64,000 bases of DNA from Arachis hypogaea (Eukaryota; Streptophyta; Magnoliopsida; Fabales; Fabaceae), in NCBI RefSeq assembly GCF_003086295.3, contig NC_092050.1, forward strand, positions 145,545,699 to 145,609,698, given 5' to 3'. Below are positions 36,389 through 47,273 of this stretch, in pieces. The first letter of the stretch is position 1. Every line of letters starts with the position of its first letter. The position numbers and the translations under genes are program-made. The notes under the pieces were generated by a model, which was not told the origin of the DNA, did not search any database, and saw only the letters and a list, made by a program, of their open reading frames with translations.

Positions 36389-37745
36389 ATGTTTCCTGTT
36401 TCTGCTGGAAATACTGGCCCTCCACCACCATTTTCACGCAATGTTCCATCTTCTAGAAGCATTGGCCTTCCACCATCATCCTCACGCAATGTTCCATCTA
36501 CTGGAAGTGTTGGCCTTCCACCACCATTTTCACATAATGATTTATCTGCTGGAAGTATTGACCCTTCACCACCATCTTCTGTTCCATCTGAACCAGCATA
36601 TATTCCTTTCAGGTATTTTTTTTATCATTTTATCATTCTATTTTTATTATTAAATTTGTATTGAATATTTTGTATGCAATGAAATCTCAATTTTAATTTT
36701 ATTTTTTTTATATGTGATTTTATTTTTATACAACTTGCTATTATTTTTATAATTAGTTTTATAATTTTCTTTTTTTTTATGTTCTTCCCCAACAAATTCA
36801 TGAAAGTGGCAAGTCCGGAAGAAAATTTAAAGCTGATTGGAATGAACGAAATACTATTATATTCATGAAAATATGTAAAGAAGAGATGGTGGCTGAAAAT
36901 AGACCTGGAACACATTTTAACAAAGTTGGTTGGGCAAATTTAAAAACAAAATTCTTGAAAGAGACTGGTTTAAATTATGATTCTAAACAATTTAAAAATA
37001 AGTGGGAGGCTATGAAAAGAGAATGGGGACTATGGGCTAAACTAAAAGGAAAAGAGACCGGTCTTGGTTGGGATCCTATTAAGAAGACCATACAAGCAAG
37101 TGATGATTGGTGGGATGCTAAGATTCAGGTATGTTGCATTTTTTAAAACTATTTCAGAAATATCAATTTTATCGAGAAATTTTTAATTGTCATTTTATCG
37201 TCTCATAGGAAAATCCTGATGTGGCAAAATTTAGAGAAGAAGGTCCAAAACATCTTGATGAAATAGAGTTCCTTTTTGAAGATGTTGTAGCTACTGGTGT
37301 AGGTGCATGGGCACCTTCTGAAGATATAAATGATAGTTATAACGATAGATATAATGACGAAGATAATGGTAATGAGGAAGAAGGTTTAGAAGATGAGTTA
37401 AATGATGAATCAACGCCTCCTAGTGCAATGAGACAAAAGAGAAGAAAGGTTGGAAAAGGGTCTGGAGCCTCTCAACTTTCAACTCAACTAGAACGTATAA
37501 TTAATGTGTTTGAAGAAGAAAAGGCCAACGAAATAGCTCATAAAAATAACGTACCAAGTATATCTACTTGTTTAGCTGTTCTCAAACAATTACCTGGGCT
37601 AGAAGTGGGGAGTGATATATTCTTTATAGCTACAAGACTAATGGCAAAAAAGTCGAATAGAGAGATTTTTATGGGACTAGAAGATTCTGCCTTACAACTT
37701 GGTTGGTTGAAGACTCATAGTTTAGCGGATGTGTCTGGTTCTTAA
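36389..37745 (+). CDS. Harbinger ORF1: Myb/SANT-like DNA-binding protein
   Basis: In PIF/Harbinger elements this protein binds transposon ends and takes the nuclease into the nucleus. Exon 1 (36389-36612) starts at an ATG (MFPVSAGNTGPP) and encodes a Pro/Ser-rich tail built of three 16-residue repeats plus a partial fourth. Exon 2 (about 36828-37128) encodes the Myb/SANT-like domain: ADWNERNTIIFMKICKEEM, then FNKVGWANLKTKF, FKNKWEAMKREWGLW, GLGWDP and SDDWWDAKIQ. Exon 3 (37209-37745) starts ENPDVAKFREEGPKH, has an acidic stretch, a basic RQKRRKVGKG likely nuclear signal, and ends before TAA. No internal stop is seen. The exon 2 acceptor has several candidates. Confidence 0.8.
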
Positions 37746-37937
37746 AGTTTTTTTTGCTAGAATGTCTCTTTTTAATATATTTATGTGTTGTTCAAAAAAT
37801 ATTTTCTATGATTATATTTTTTTATTATTTTCTATGGTTGTTTGCTATTTTATATTTAATATGTGAACTAGTGTTTATTTGATATTAGTTTAAAATATTT
37901 GTATAACAGGATATCTAACAGCTCAACTGAAAGTTTG

Positions 37938-39256
37938 ATGTCAAATACAAATGCGTCAGACGAAGAATTTGAAAACAAACAAAAGGTCGCAGCCAAATGT
38001 AAAAAGAAGACAATGACTTTAATAACAATCGCAACTTGTGTTGATTATTTTCTAAAGTACATTGTGAAAAATCCACGAAGAACTTCAAGGTTGACAGGAA
38101 GTAGTTGGGTAAATGAACTTTTAAATGGGCATCCTATTCATTGCTACCAGCAATTTAGGATGAAAAAGCTTGTGTTCCTTCATCTCTATGATGTTTTACA
38201 AAGTACTTACAATCTGAAGACAACAAAAAGAATTGGAATTCATGAACAAGTAGGTATATTTTTATATATCATTGGACAGCCAGGTTCAATACGTAATGCA
38301 GAAGAGAGATTCCAACATTCAGGAAAAACTATTTCTAGACAGTTTCATTGTGTATTGGATGCTGTTTGCAAGCTTGCTCAACATATTATTCAACCAACTG
38401 ATCCACAATTCACAGATACTCCAGTGGAAATTAAAAATGATGAAAGATATTATCCATATTTTAAAAATTGCATCGGTGCAATAGATGGAACTCATATACC
38501 TGTTGTTGTTTCTGCCGACAAGAAAATTCCATACATTGGTAGAAAGGGGATTACAACTACAAATGTGATGGCAGTATGTGATTTTAACATGTGTTTCACA
38601 TTTGTATGGGCAGGTTGGGAGGGATCTGCACACGATACTAAAATTTTCAATCAAGCTGTGTGTAGACAAAGTCTTCATTTCCCTCTTCCTCCTAAAGGTT
38701 AGCATATTTGAGACTGATATTATTTATATTAGATTAAACTCTTTATTTTTATTAACTGATTTTGTGGTGCACTAAATTTTTGCTAGATAAGTACTACTTG
38801 GTAGATTCTGGCTATCCATATTTTATGGGGTTCTTAGGTCCTTATAAAGGTCACAGATACCATCTTCCACATTTTAGATTGGGTCCCAGAGCAAGAGGAA
38901 GAAATGAAGTATTCAACTATTATCATTCTAGCCTTAGATGTACAATTGAACGCTCATTTGGATGTTGTAAAGCAAGATGGAAAATCTTAGGTGCCATGCC
39001 ATCGTTTTCCTTAGACACACAAGTTCGAATTATTGGTGCTTGCATGGCTTTACACAATTTTATTCGACGGAATGACACAAGCGATGAACAATTTGAAGAA
39101 TTCTATGAAAATTTTGATCTTATGGGTGAAGGTGAAGGTGAAGTAGAAGAACCAGTTTCTAATGATATTACGTGGGAAGAACCGAATGCTGAAAGTGCTA
39201 GAAAAATGGAACTAATTAGAGAACAAATAAAGAATCAATTGCCTGATCGATTGTAA
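37938..39256 (+). CDS. Harbinger transposase (HARBI1-like DDE nuclease)
   Basis: The nuclease cuts and joins the element at TWA targets. Two exons: 37938-38697 and 38787-39256, joined through a split Asp codon across a GT-AG intron. The first ATG in frame is 37,938. The N-terminal helical region is followed by the DDE_Tnp_4 fold: first Asp in [13 protein letters not shown], second in GSAHDTKIF, then [18 protein letters not shown] and the catalytic Glu in [17 protein letters not shown]. All three catalytic residues are present and there is no stop, so the element could be autonomous. The total of about 410 residues is normal for the family. An upstream leader intron ending at the AG before 37,911 is possible. 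Confidence 0.9.
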
Positions 39257-42200
39257 TTTTAGTGATTTGATTATGTAAAATTAACCTTCAATAATGGAAA
39301 GTATTTGTTATTATCGTTATTTTAATATCCATTCTCTTATGTTAAAAAAATTGTATTTTTTGAGTTATTTATCCAAACGCTACAACTTTAAAATAAGTAC
39401 TTCTATAGTTAAAAATCCAAACACAAAATAACTTATTTATAAGCTACTATTAATAAAAGTCCTTATACTTTAAGCTCCTTTTCCAAAAGAACTTATTTAA
39501 GTTATTTACCCAAACTGGGCCTTAGAGTATGTGCTATTTTTAAAAATTGACTTTTTTTTGTACACATATTTTCAGACTATAAAATACCATAATGCATCCT
39601 TATGTTTTCAATAGGAACAATAGGATTGGGTGTACTTTGTTTGGGGAGATGGTGGATCAAATCCGACCACACCTTGAAGAAGAAAATGTGGAACCCCTTA
39701 TTATTGTGCTGCAATATTTCAAAACATCCCGGTGGAACGCCAAAACCACTGTTTAGAGCCACTTTTACATCTCCAAGATCCACATTGTGAGGGATTTAAA
39801 AGAGGTGGTTAGTTTTAGGAACAGGTTTGTTTTTTTAAACTTTAAGCAGTTTATATCCAACACATTTAAAGAGGGTCTAAAGTTTGAGAAGTTCAATATT
39901 TCATTGAATTGTGTAGGCTCCTGAGTGGTGCACCACTAAACTCAATTAGGATTAGTCAACTTTCATCTCAGGGAGCTTGGTCTGCGGCTGATGAACTGAA
40001 GCAGGGGTCGGTTGCAGTTAAGACCATCGAGGAGGCCCTAAATGTTGCAGAGGTAAACTAATGGAAGAATTTACTAATTAATTTTTTTATAGGAATATAT
40101 TTTAATGTTAGAAATTGATTGAAGTGTCTAATTGAGTTCTAAATAGGTAGCTGCATGTTGGATTGCTGCAACCATTATTTCTATCAATGCTGGAAAGAAT
40201 GATTGGTTCTACAAAGCATGTAGAAAGTGCCCAAAAAAAGTTGAAACTTCAACTATTGAAAGATATTAAGTGGAGAGCACCATAATATGAAGACTATATT
40301 TCATCTTGAATTTTATTGTTAGCTGTATAAAAACAAATGGAGGGTATAACTTATGAATACGGGTTGAATGACAGGTACAAGGTTGAGGTGATTGTCTATG
40401 ATGGTACTGGCAATATGACTTTGCTCCTTTGGGATAGGGAAGCAATTCAACTTTGCGGAAAGAGGGCAGATCAAATAAAGGAAGAGGAAGTAAGTGCATA
40501 ATCATTACCTCATAACTTCAAAATGTTGATGTATCCATGTAAAATAATTCTTTTTTGTGAATTTGATCACAGCCTATTGGTGAGGTGGAATACCCCCCAC
40601 CCTTGATAACATGCTAGATAGAAAGTTTCTCTTTAAGATTAATATAAAGTCAACTAACATCGAGCAATATGACCAAGTTTATACTGTTAGCAAAGTTTGT
40701 GATGATGAGGACATCATAGAAAAGAACCTCCCAATAAAATCAAATACTAATTCATCTGTTAACCTCACTGTGAGTTAATAAAGTATTGTCAATGTCTGTT
40801 ATACATTGTGTTTTTTAAAGATCAATTGTTCACTAATTATATAATTAGAATTCTCATTCCCATATCTGTAGGAAATCGGATGCAATGATTCCGTCAAGAT
40901 CGCAGAAAATGTGGCCGATATTAAGACTGATAGCGATAATCTGTGTATTCCGGTATGGAGATAGTTTTATTTGTAGTTTTTCTTCAGTCATAAATGCATT
41001 TAAGATTTAAGATATGTGTTATTTTATACCATAGCAGTGGGTTTATATGTAGGTTACGTCTTTAGTTTTTGTATAAATCAGAACCAAAAGAAACAAACTA
41101 CTGAGCAGTATCATCATAGACAAAGTATATCAATTTAAACCCGGTTTGTTGGTTGTGAAAATATTCATCTTTCTTAATTTATGCAATTTTTAAAGAGTGA
41201 AGAAAAATAAGTATATTTTTCTATGCATATTTCCTAAAGAAATACTAAGAAAGATTAAAAATACTTAATATATGTTTCACTGTAAAGTTGATACTAAATA
41301 CTATTTGATATCCATTACTTTTTGTGAAGGATGTTGTGGAAGAGGCTGTTTCAAGCCTCAAGTGCAAGACCCTCGCTAAAAGAGCTCTCAATTGTGTAAA
41401 GTCAAGTACAACAACTATTAATGAAAATGAAGAAGGGCAGCTCTCAACCAATAAGTTCAGCCATAAGGGGGGCAAGAAGCAAAAGAGCCAGCTAATAGAT
41501 GTGGCCAACTGAGTTGTTTATGCTATTAGTGATTTTCAACCATATGCATCTATCTTATTTAGTAGCAATTTCATATTTTTTTTATAAAAAAATGTTGTTT
41601 TGTAGGTATTAGTTATCTTAATTTATAGAGTAGAAAAACTTATTAAGATAGGACATTTTGGAAGTGCTCAGTCACTAGAAATAGATGAGAGTCATTTTGT
41701 TAACTTTTTTGGATGTTGCTAAGCCAACTTCATATTAGATCCTTATTGTTAGCTAAGATTTCTTGAATTACTCATCTTAGATACTCCTAAATTTTAGTTT
41801 GAAGTGGTCGGCCATGTTATATAATTGGCTTATATCATATCCGTATTCCACAATGATATTTAAAAAGAAATGTATTTATAATTAAAGAATATATATTGTG
41901 GGTTTATAGGTGGAATATTTTTAACCTGAGAACTATATATATATATATATGGATTAGTATTTTAACTTTTCAGTATTATATTTTATAAATATTGTGGGGA
42001 TTGACAATAAATATTAATTAAATCTTTCAGGCAGGAGTTAATAACTTGCAACTGTAATAGTTCTTAATGAAAAAGCTAATTTCGGAAATCTATATGAAGT
42101 TATGAACTTACTCCTCCTCCTCTCCTATTATAGATTGAGATTATAAAGAGATTATTATATATTATGACTTTTTTGTTAGTAAAATAAAAATAATAAAAAA

Positions 42201-42778
42201 TAATTTTATAGCATAGGATTATAAGAATAATAAAAAATATATTTTTAATTTCATATTGTCATCTTTATATAAAGCCAACATTCAATAATAAGATAGATAC
42301 CACTGCATTCAAGAGTACCTTAGAGAAATTCTATATGATCGTTGAAATTATTAGGAATCCCAAGATAATGGCTCTTTACTGTTGAAGAAATGAAGTATGC
42401 ATTTTTAATTTCCAAGATATTGGCTTTTTTACACTGCATATAAAAAAGTTATTAAAATATTATATTATAAATTATTGGAAAGCTAGAGTAATTTTAAGAA
42501 ATACAAGTTATCACTAAAATAATTTTTATTTTTAAGTACATAGGACTATAATCTGAAGGACTATAAGAGTTATCACTAGAATAGTCATAATAACCAAAGA
42601 ATACTAGAGTTATGAGTTGGCTATATGGATGCAATCAAAATACTAAAATTTGCCAAAAAATAGGTAGTCCTTGGTATACTATATAAAACTAGGTAGTCCC
42701 CTTGAAAAATTTACGTTTAGGTCAATATGTGGTTTTTAAATTAATGGGATGTCATTTTCACGAATAAATATGTGGTAA

Positions 42779-44610
42779 GCTGGATTCTTGGTTTTGTAGT
42801 CAAATAAGACAATATAATTATGTAGGGTTAGAAGCAGGGTGTAATGCTCTAGATTTTACTATACCAGTGTTTAAACACAATACTAAGTAGTAAAGTTGAG
42901 GTAGAATGTAACCAAAGTTACACAACTAAGTGTATTTGTGTGGAGAAGGGGCCTAAAGATAGATTTTGCTTTGGCTTACTAAAACAATATAATGGATAGG
43001 GTATAAAGCATGGAGTAACGTGAGTTTTGCAGTTGCAGTGTTTAAAGGCAATATCATATAGTAAAGTGTGAAGCATAATGGAATCAAATTTACAGAAGTA
43101 ATTGCATTTTTTTGTCATTGTGCAATAAATTCTAAATTACTTTTGATATAAAATTGAAACAGAGAAATAAAATTGAATTAGTAGGTTCTAGGCATCAATC
43201 TAAGTCAGATACAATGTACAATTTTATTTTTAAATAAGACAAAGAATGAAGAAAACAATAAAGCGTGAGACTTAACAGTTTGAAATGCTATCAGCATGCA
43301 CTTTCAGCTTAATCACATATTTTTATAGCCTAGATTATATGTTAAACATCCATTGATTCAATTATTTAGAGACGTATTTCATTAAAAAATCAACAAATTT
43401 CGTAATTGAAGATAAAGAAAATTTCAGGTAAACATATTTGAAGATGCTTTTTAATTCCAAAGCTGTATTCTTTGAAAATAAGGTTGATTATATATAGTCA
43501 AAAAATAATAAACCTGAAGAGACATTGAGTTTTGAAATAGTGTGCTGTTAGAAAAATATATATTTAAATTTAGATGAGATTGAATATGTTTTTTCTAATA
43601 TTGTATACCTCTGTACCTTTATACTTATTTTTCTTCACTCTTTGAACATTGATAAATTCAGGAAGGAAAAAAAAATTCACAACCAACAAAGAAGGTTTAA
43701 ATTGCTTATATTTCACAATCAATAATAAGGTTTATATTTAAATTATAATGAGGTTATGTATGCTTTTGACTGATTTATAAAATTCAAAAGGGAGATATTT
43801 CTTTAAAAAGGAGATAACAAGTGATGAACTTCATATCCTCTGTCTGTCCTTATTACATGTTTTTTGATATATTAAAAACAAAATGGAATGAAGTGGAGTG
43901 TTGACAGGTTATGTTATGCAATTCCAAAATTTGAAACTGAAGTGACAATGTGAAAAACTCCTTTTTTTTTGTTATTGATGATGGAATGCTTGACAATTCA
44001 TCATTTATGGTAACTAAATGAACTAAATAAAGACAAATTCAGCAATGGTGAAGATTTGATGTTACCCAATGGAAGATAAACTTTTTTTTTGCTATGGCAG
44101 TCTAATAAAATAATATAATTATATAGGATGAAAACAAAAAAGGCTACAATCGGTTTTGCTATAGCAGTGTTTGAAGGCAATATCAAATAGTAAAGTGTAA
44201 AGGACAACATAACCTATTTTACACAACTAATTGCATTTTTTGTGAATAGTCCTGCAGCTGGATTCTGCTATAACAAGATAATATAATGAAATAAAGTCCA
44301 AAGCATAGTGTAAGCTGTTGGATTTATGCTATAGTAGTGTTTAAAGGCAATATCATCTATGAAAGTGTGAATCAGAATAGAATCAGATTTACAGAAGTAA
44401 AAGCTTTTTTACTTGAATGTGTGTAATAAACCCAAGACCAATTTGAACATACATGATTATGAGATATTGTCAGATCTGCTATGTAAAAGGGATCAATGGG
44501 AAATTCCCTTTTCATGTAACCAAGATATATGCAGTTGAATTAGTGGGCTTTAGGCATCAACTTAGGTTAGCACACAGTGTAAAATTTTCTTTACAATAAA
44601 GAAAAAGTTA
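42779..44610. repeat. Degenerate ~160-bp repeats upstream of F-box copy 1
   Basis: Four diverged units sharing GCTATAGCAGTGTTTAAAGG, CAATATCATATAGTAAAGTG, TTTACAGAAGTAATTGC-type words lie at about 42,779-42,940, 42,953-43,135, 44,087-44,246 and 44,258-44,436. The first pair is followed by GGTTCTAGGCATCAATCTAAG and the second by GGCTTTAGGCATCAACTTAGG. So a block of two units plus tail (about 470-520 bases) was itself duplicated earlier. The same arrangement is present in copy 2 (about 48,540-50,375). The rest of 41,513-44,690 is AT-rich with no gene seen. Confidence 0.65.
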
Positions 44611-44698
44611 GTTGTATGGTTAATTATTAATTATTTCAATCTAAATCCGGCGGACAGATACCATGTAATGAACTATATGAAAACACATGTGAACTAAT

Positions 44699-44707
44699 TA
44701 TATAAAT
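44699..44707 (+). promoter_or_regulatory. TATA box of F-box copy 1
   Basis: TATATAAAT about 100 bases upstream of the ATG at 44,806, a normal plant distance allowing a leader of about 70 bases. The same motif is kept in copy 2 at 50,464-50,472. Confidence 0.6.
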
Positions 44708-44805
44708 AGGGTAGAGTAAACTGTTGTGTGGTATTCCAATTGAGTGATCATTCCTCTAACTCACTAAACCCCATTAACCAAACGTTCAAACCCTTTACAA
44801 CCACA

Positions 44806-45597
44806 ATGAATGATATCCCACCAAAGAGAGGCGATCTTCCATTCCTGAGTGATGATATTATCTTGAAAATCTTAGTGAAAGCAGATCCAAAGACCGTAGG
44901 AAAGTGCAGAAGTCTAAGTAAAGCTTGGAATTCTAGACTATGCACCAACTTATTTATCAAGCAAAACTATAAGGAAACCAAAGACAGAGACCAAAGCGTC
45001 ATTGTCGGGATTGGGTCCCCCCCAAGTGATCAAAACTCAATGTGGTATGTTCGAGCCTCAGTTGATACTGGGCGACAGTTTAATTTCAATGTGCCGATAG
45101 AAATCAACCATTATGGCTTCTACTCGATCTTAGGCTCCAACCATGGAGTCATTTGCTTGAGGATTTCCATGGGGGGTCTCAATTCTAGGCTACTTATGTG
45201 GAATCCCCTCACCCGAAAAAGGCGTGTTGCACCAGACGAAGCTAGCAAGCACTGCTGCCACGTTGTATCTCTTTTTGCCTTTGGATATTTGGAAGATAGT
45301 GTGGAATACCACATTGTGCATGTACACAAGCGGCACTACTCTGACAGCACCATGTCCTGGAGTCTTTATAGTTCCGTGGAAAGGGAGTGGACTCATGAAG
45401 GTTCATTTGAGAGCAATGTTCAGAAGCTTGGACCCAAATCTGTTGTGGACAATGGCGTCGTTTACTGGATAGGTTGGGAACGTCCTAACTTTCCTGAGCC
45501 GGTAAGCATTATCACATTCAATCTCAAGCACAAATCTTTCCATGAGGCTACAATACCCGCAGAGGTGAAAATTTGTGTTTTCAAAAGAGAAAACTGA
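44806..45597 (+). CDS. F-box protein, copy 1 (263 residues)
   Basis: F-box proteins recruit targets to SCF ubiquitin ligases through Skp1/ASK. The ATG at 44,806 (MNDIPPKRGDLPF) is the first in frame. The F-box lies at about residues 10-50 (LPFLSDDIILKILVKADPKT, VGKCRSLSKAWNSRL). The rest resembles an F-box-associated (FBA) domain: NHGVICLRISMGG, LLMWNPLTRKRRVAP, FGYLEDSVEYHIVHVH, WSLYSSVEREWTHEG, VVDNGVVYWIGWE. It ends ICVFKREN, shorter than most FBA proteins (350-400), so the C-terminal blades of the FBA fold seem missing. Single exon. It lies within the putative Helitron and may be a captured host gene. Confidence 0.8.
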   Translation: MNDIPPKRGDLPFLSDDIILKILVKADPKTVGKCRSLSKAWNSRLCTNLFIKQNYKETKDRDQSVIVGIGSPPSDQNSMWYVRASVDTGRQFNFNVPIEINHYGFYSILGSNHGVICLRISMGGLNSRLLMWNPLTRKRRVAPDEASKHCCHVVSLFAFGYLEDSVEYHIVHVHKRHYSDSTMSWSLYSSVEREWTHEGSFESNVQKLGPKSVVDNGVVYWIGWERPNFPEPVSIITFNLKHKSFHEATIPAEVKICVFKREN

Positions 45598-46336
45598 TTT
45601 CTACTACACTCTTCTGGATCCATACTCTCTCATGGATTTATACGAGTGCAGAAGATCGAATTTCATATCAAGTGTAACTTCAGAAGTCAACAATATATAC
45701 ACCATCAACTAAATCAGCTTGCAAACAATTGCTCTGCTTGCAGCGGTAATCGTTCTTATAAGTGCCAGATCTGTTTTTAAAAAAGAGGGTGTTTAATGGA
45801 ATAGAGAAGAGGAGTGGGTGATAATAAATTCTCATTGATGTGGGTTGGTGGTAATAATTGCTAAATGCCAAAAAAAAAAAAAGATGCAGAAGATGTCATG
45901 TGTCTTACGTGTGTCTTGGGGAGTTGGAGAGGGGGAAGATTTTGGCGGTGAGAAATTTATTAATTGCTTGCAACTATTCAAATTCAAAATATATCTTCAA
46001 AAGTGACATATTTACCCCGAATTTAAACCACGAGTATTCTGCTTACAAAAATAAAGTTAAACCCAACATTGTGATAATGTAATGCTATTTACTGTTCTTT
46101 TTCTATGGATAAATAAAAACATGTTCCACACACTATAACTGAATAAAGCATTGCGGTGATTTAGTTAATGGGATTATGGGAACATGTGTCATCGGCGCTA
46201 TTATTATTATTATTATTATTATTTAAAAAATTTCACTTTTTTTAAAATATTTTTTAATAATTTTTTAATTATTAAATTATGATTTTGCCAAAATTTTAAT
46301 TAACAATTATTTTTTTACTTTACTACTATCTTTTCG
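45598..46336. other. Downstream of F-box copy 1, with (ATT)n microsatellite
   Basis: The 3' flank is AT-rich. An ATT tract of about 26 bases lies at 46,199-46,224; the matching tract in copy 2 is about 43 bases. No gene seen. Confidence 0.75.
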
Positions 46337-47273
46337 ATTGGTGAGGTGGAATACCCCCCACCCTTGATAACATGCTGGATAGAAAGTTTCTCTTTAAGAT
46401 TAATATAAAGTCAGCCAACATCGAGCAATATGACCAAGTTTATACTGTTAGCAAAGTTTGTGATGATGAGGACATCATAAAAAAGAACCTCCCAATAGAA
46501 TCAAATACTAATTCATCAGTTAAACTCACTGTGAGTTAATAAAGTATTGTCAATGTCTGTTATACATTGTGTTTTTTAAAGATCAATTGTTCACTAATTA
46601 TATAATTAGAATTCTCATTCCCATATCTGTAGGAAATTGGATGCAATGATTCCGTCAAGATCGCAGAAAATGTGGCCGATATTAAGACTAATAGCGATAA
46701 TCTGTGTATTCTGGTATGGAGATAGTTTTATTTGTAGTTTTTCTTCAGTCATAAATGCATTTAAGATTTAAGATATGTGTTATTTTATACCATAGCATTG
46801 GGTTTATATGTAGGTTACGTCTTTAGTTTTTGTATAAATCAGAACCAAAAGAAACAAACTACTGAGCAGTATCATCATAGACAAAGTATATCAATTTAAA
46901 CCCGGTTTGTTGGTTGTGAAAATATTCATCTTTCTTAATTTATGCATTTTTTAAAGAGTGAAGAAAAATAAGTATATTTTTCTATGCATATTTCCTAAAG
47001 AAATAATAAGAAAGATTAAAAATACTTAATATATGTTTCACTGTAAAGTTGATACTAAATACTATTTGATATCCATTACTTTTTGTGAAGGATGTTGTGG
47101 AAGAGGCTGTTTCAAGCCTCAAGTGCATGACCCCCGCTAAAAGAGCTCTCAATGGTGTAAAGTCAAGTACAATAACTATTAATGAAAATGAAGAAGGGCA
47201 GCTCTCAACCAATAAGTTCAGCCGTAAGGGGGGCAAGAAGCAAAAGAGCCAGCTGATAGATGTGGCTAACTGA
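46337..47273 (+). pseudogene. Duplicated 3' end of the RPA70-like gene
   Basis: Copy 2 of the last three RPA-like exons: 46337-46530 (NMLDRKFLFKINIKSANIEQ in a shifted frame), 46633-46713 and 47091-47273 (DVVEEAVSSLKCMTPAKRAL, ending QLIDVAN before TGA). It lacks the 5' exons and any promoter of its own, so it is a dead fragment created by the tandem duplication. Confidence 0.85.

Larger units (their letters stand above)
36145..39521 (+). mobile_element. Complete PIF/Harbinger DNA transposon
   Basis: Terminal inverted repeats GAGCCCGTTTGGG (left) and GGCCCAGTTTGGG (reverse complement of right), with a TTA target duplication (36,142-36,144 and 39,522-39,524), the hallmark of PIF/Harbinger. 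It is 3,377 bases long and carries the two expected genes, a Myb/SANT-like protein and a DDE nuclease, in the same direction. Its subterminal regions hold the repeated AAGTTA/TAACTT-type words common in this superfamily. It lies inside an exon of the RPA70-like pseudogene. Confidence 0.93.
35460..41512 (+). pseudogene. RPA70-like (replication protein A large subunit-like) gene, broken
   Basis: RPA70 proteins bind single-stranded DNA through OB folds; related genes ride on plant Helitrons. Exons read in order: 35460-35609 (MAKTFDYLLDVNPRKLAW), 35672-35942 (DRIHASIPKSVVARW), 36047-36144 continuing at 39525, 39615-39824 (TLFGEMVDQIRPHL), 39917-40052, 40147-40267, 40375-40489 (VEVIVYDGTGNMTLLLWD, the C-terminal OB fold), 40573-40769, 40872-40952 and 41330-41512. 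Defects: TGA in exon 1 (about 35,577), TAG at 39,754, loss of frame around the zinc ribbon near 40,265, a frameshift near 40,600, and a 3.4-kb Harbinger element inside the third exon. Splice sites are otherwise well kept. It is certainly not translated as a whole. Confidence 0.85.
40576..46336 (+). repeat. 5.76-kb direct duplication, copy 1
   Basis: Starts ATTGGTGAGGTGGAATACCC at 40,576, inside an RPA-like exon. Ends ...CTACTATCTTTTCG at 46,336, where copy 2 begins at once with the same ATTGGTGAGG. The unit holds the three last RPA70-like exons, about 3.2 kb of AT-rich spacer with degenerate internal repeats, and an F-box gene. The copies are collinear throughout and differ by scattered substitutions and small indels, so the event is recent. 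Confidence 0.95.

Noticed and set aside
38272..38775. Extra frames overlapping the Harbinger transposase
   Set aside because: Shadows of the DDE nuclease exon, with no conserved motif of their own.
44728..44805. F-box frame starting 26 codons upstream at GTG
   Set aside because: The upstream codon is not ATG and lies near the expected transcription start given the TATA box. ATG at 44,806 is the sensible start.
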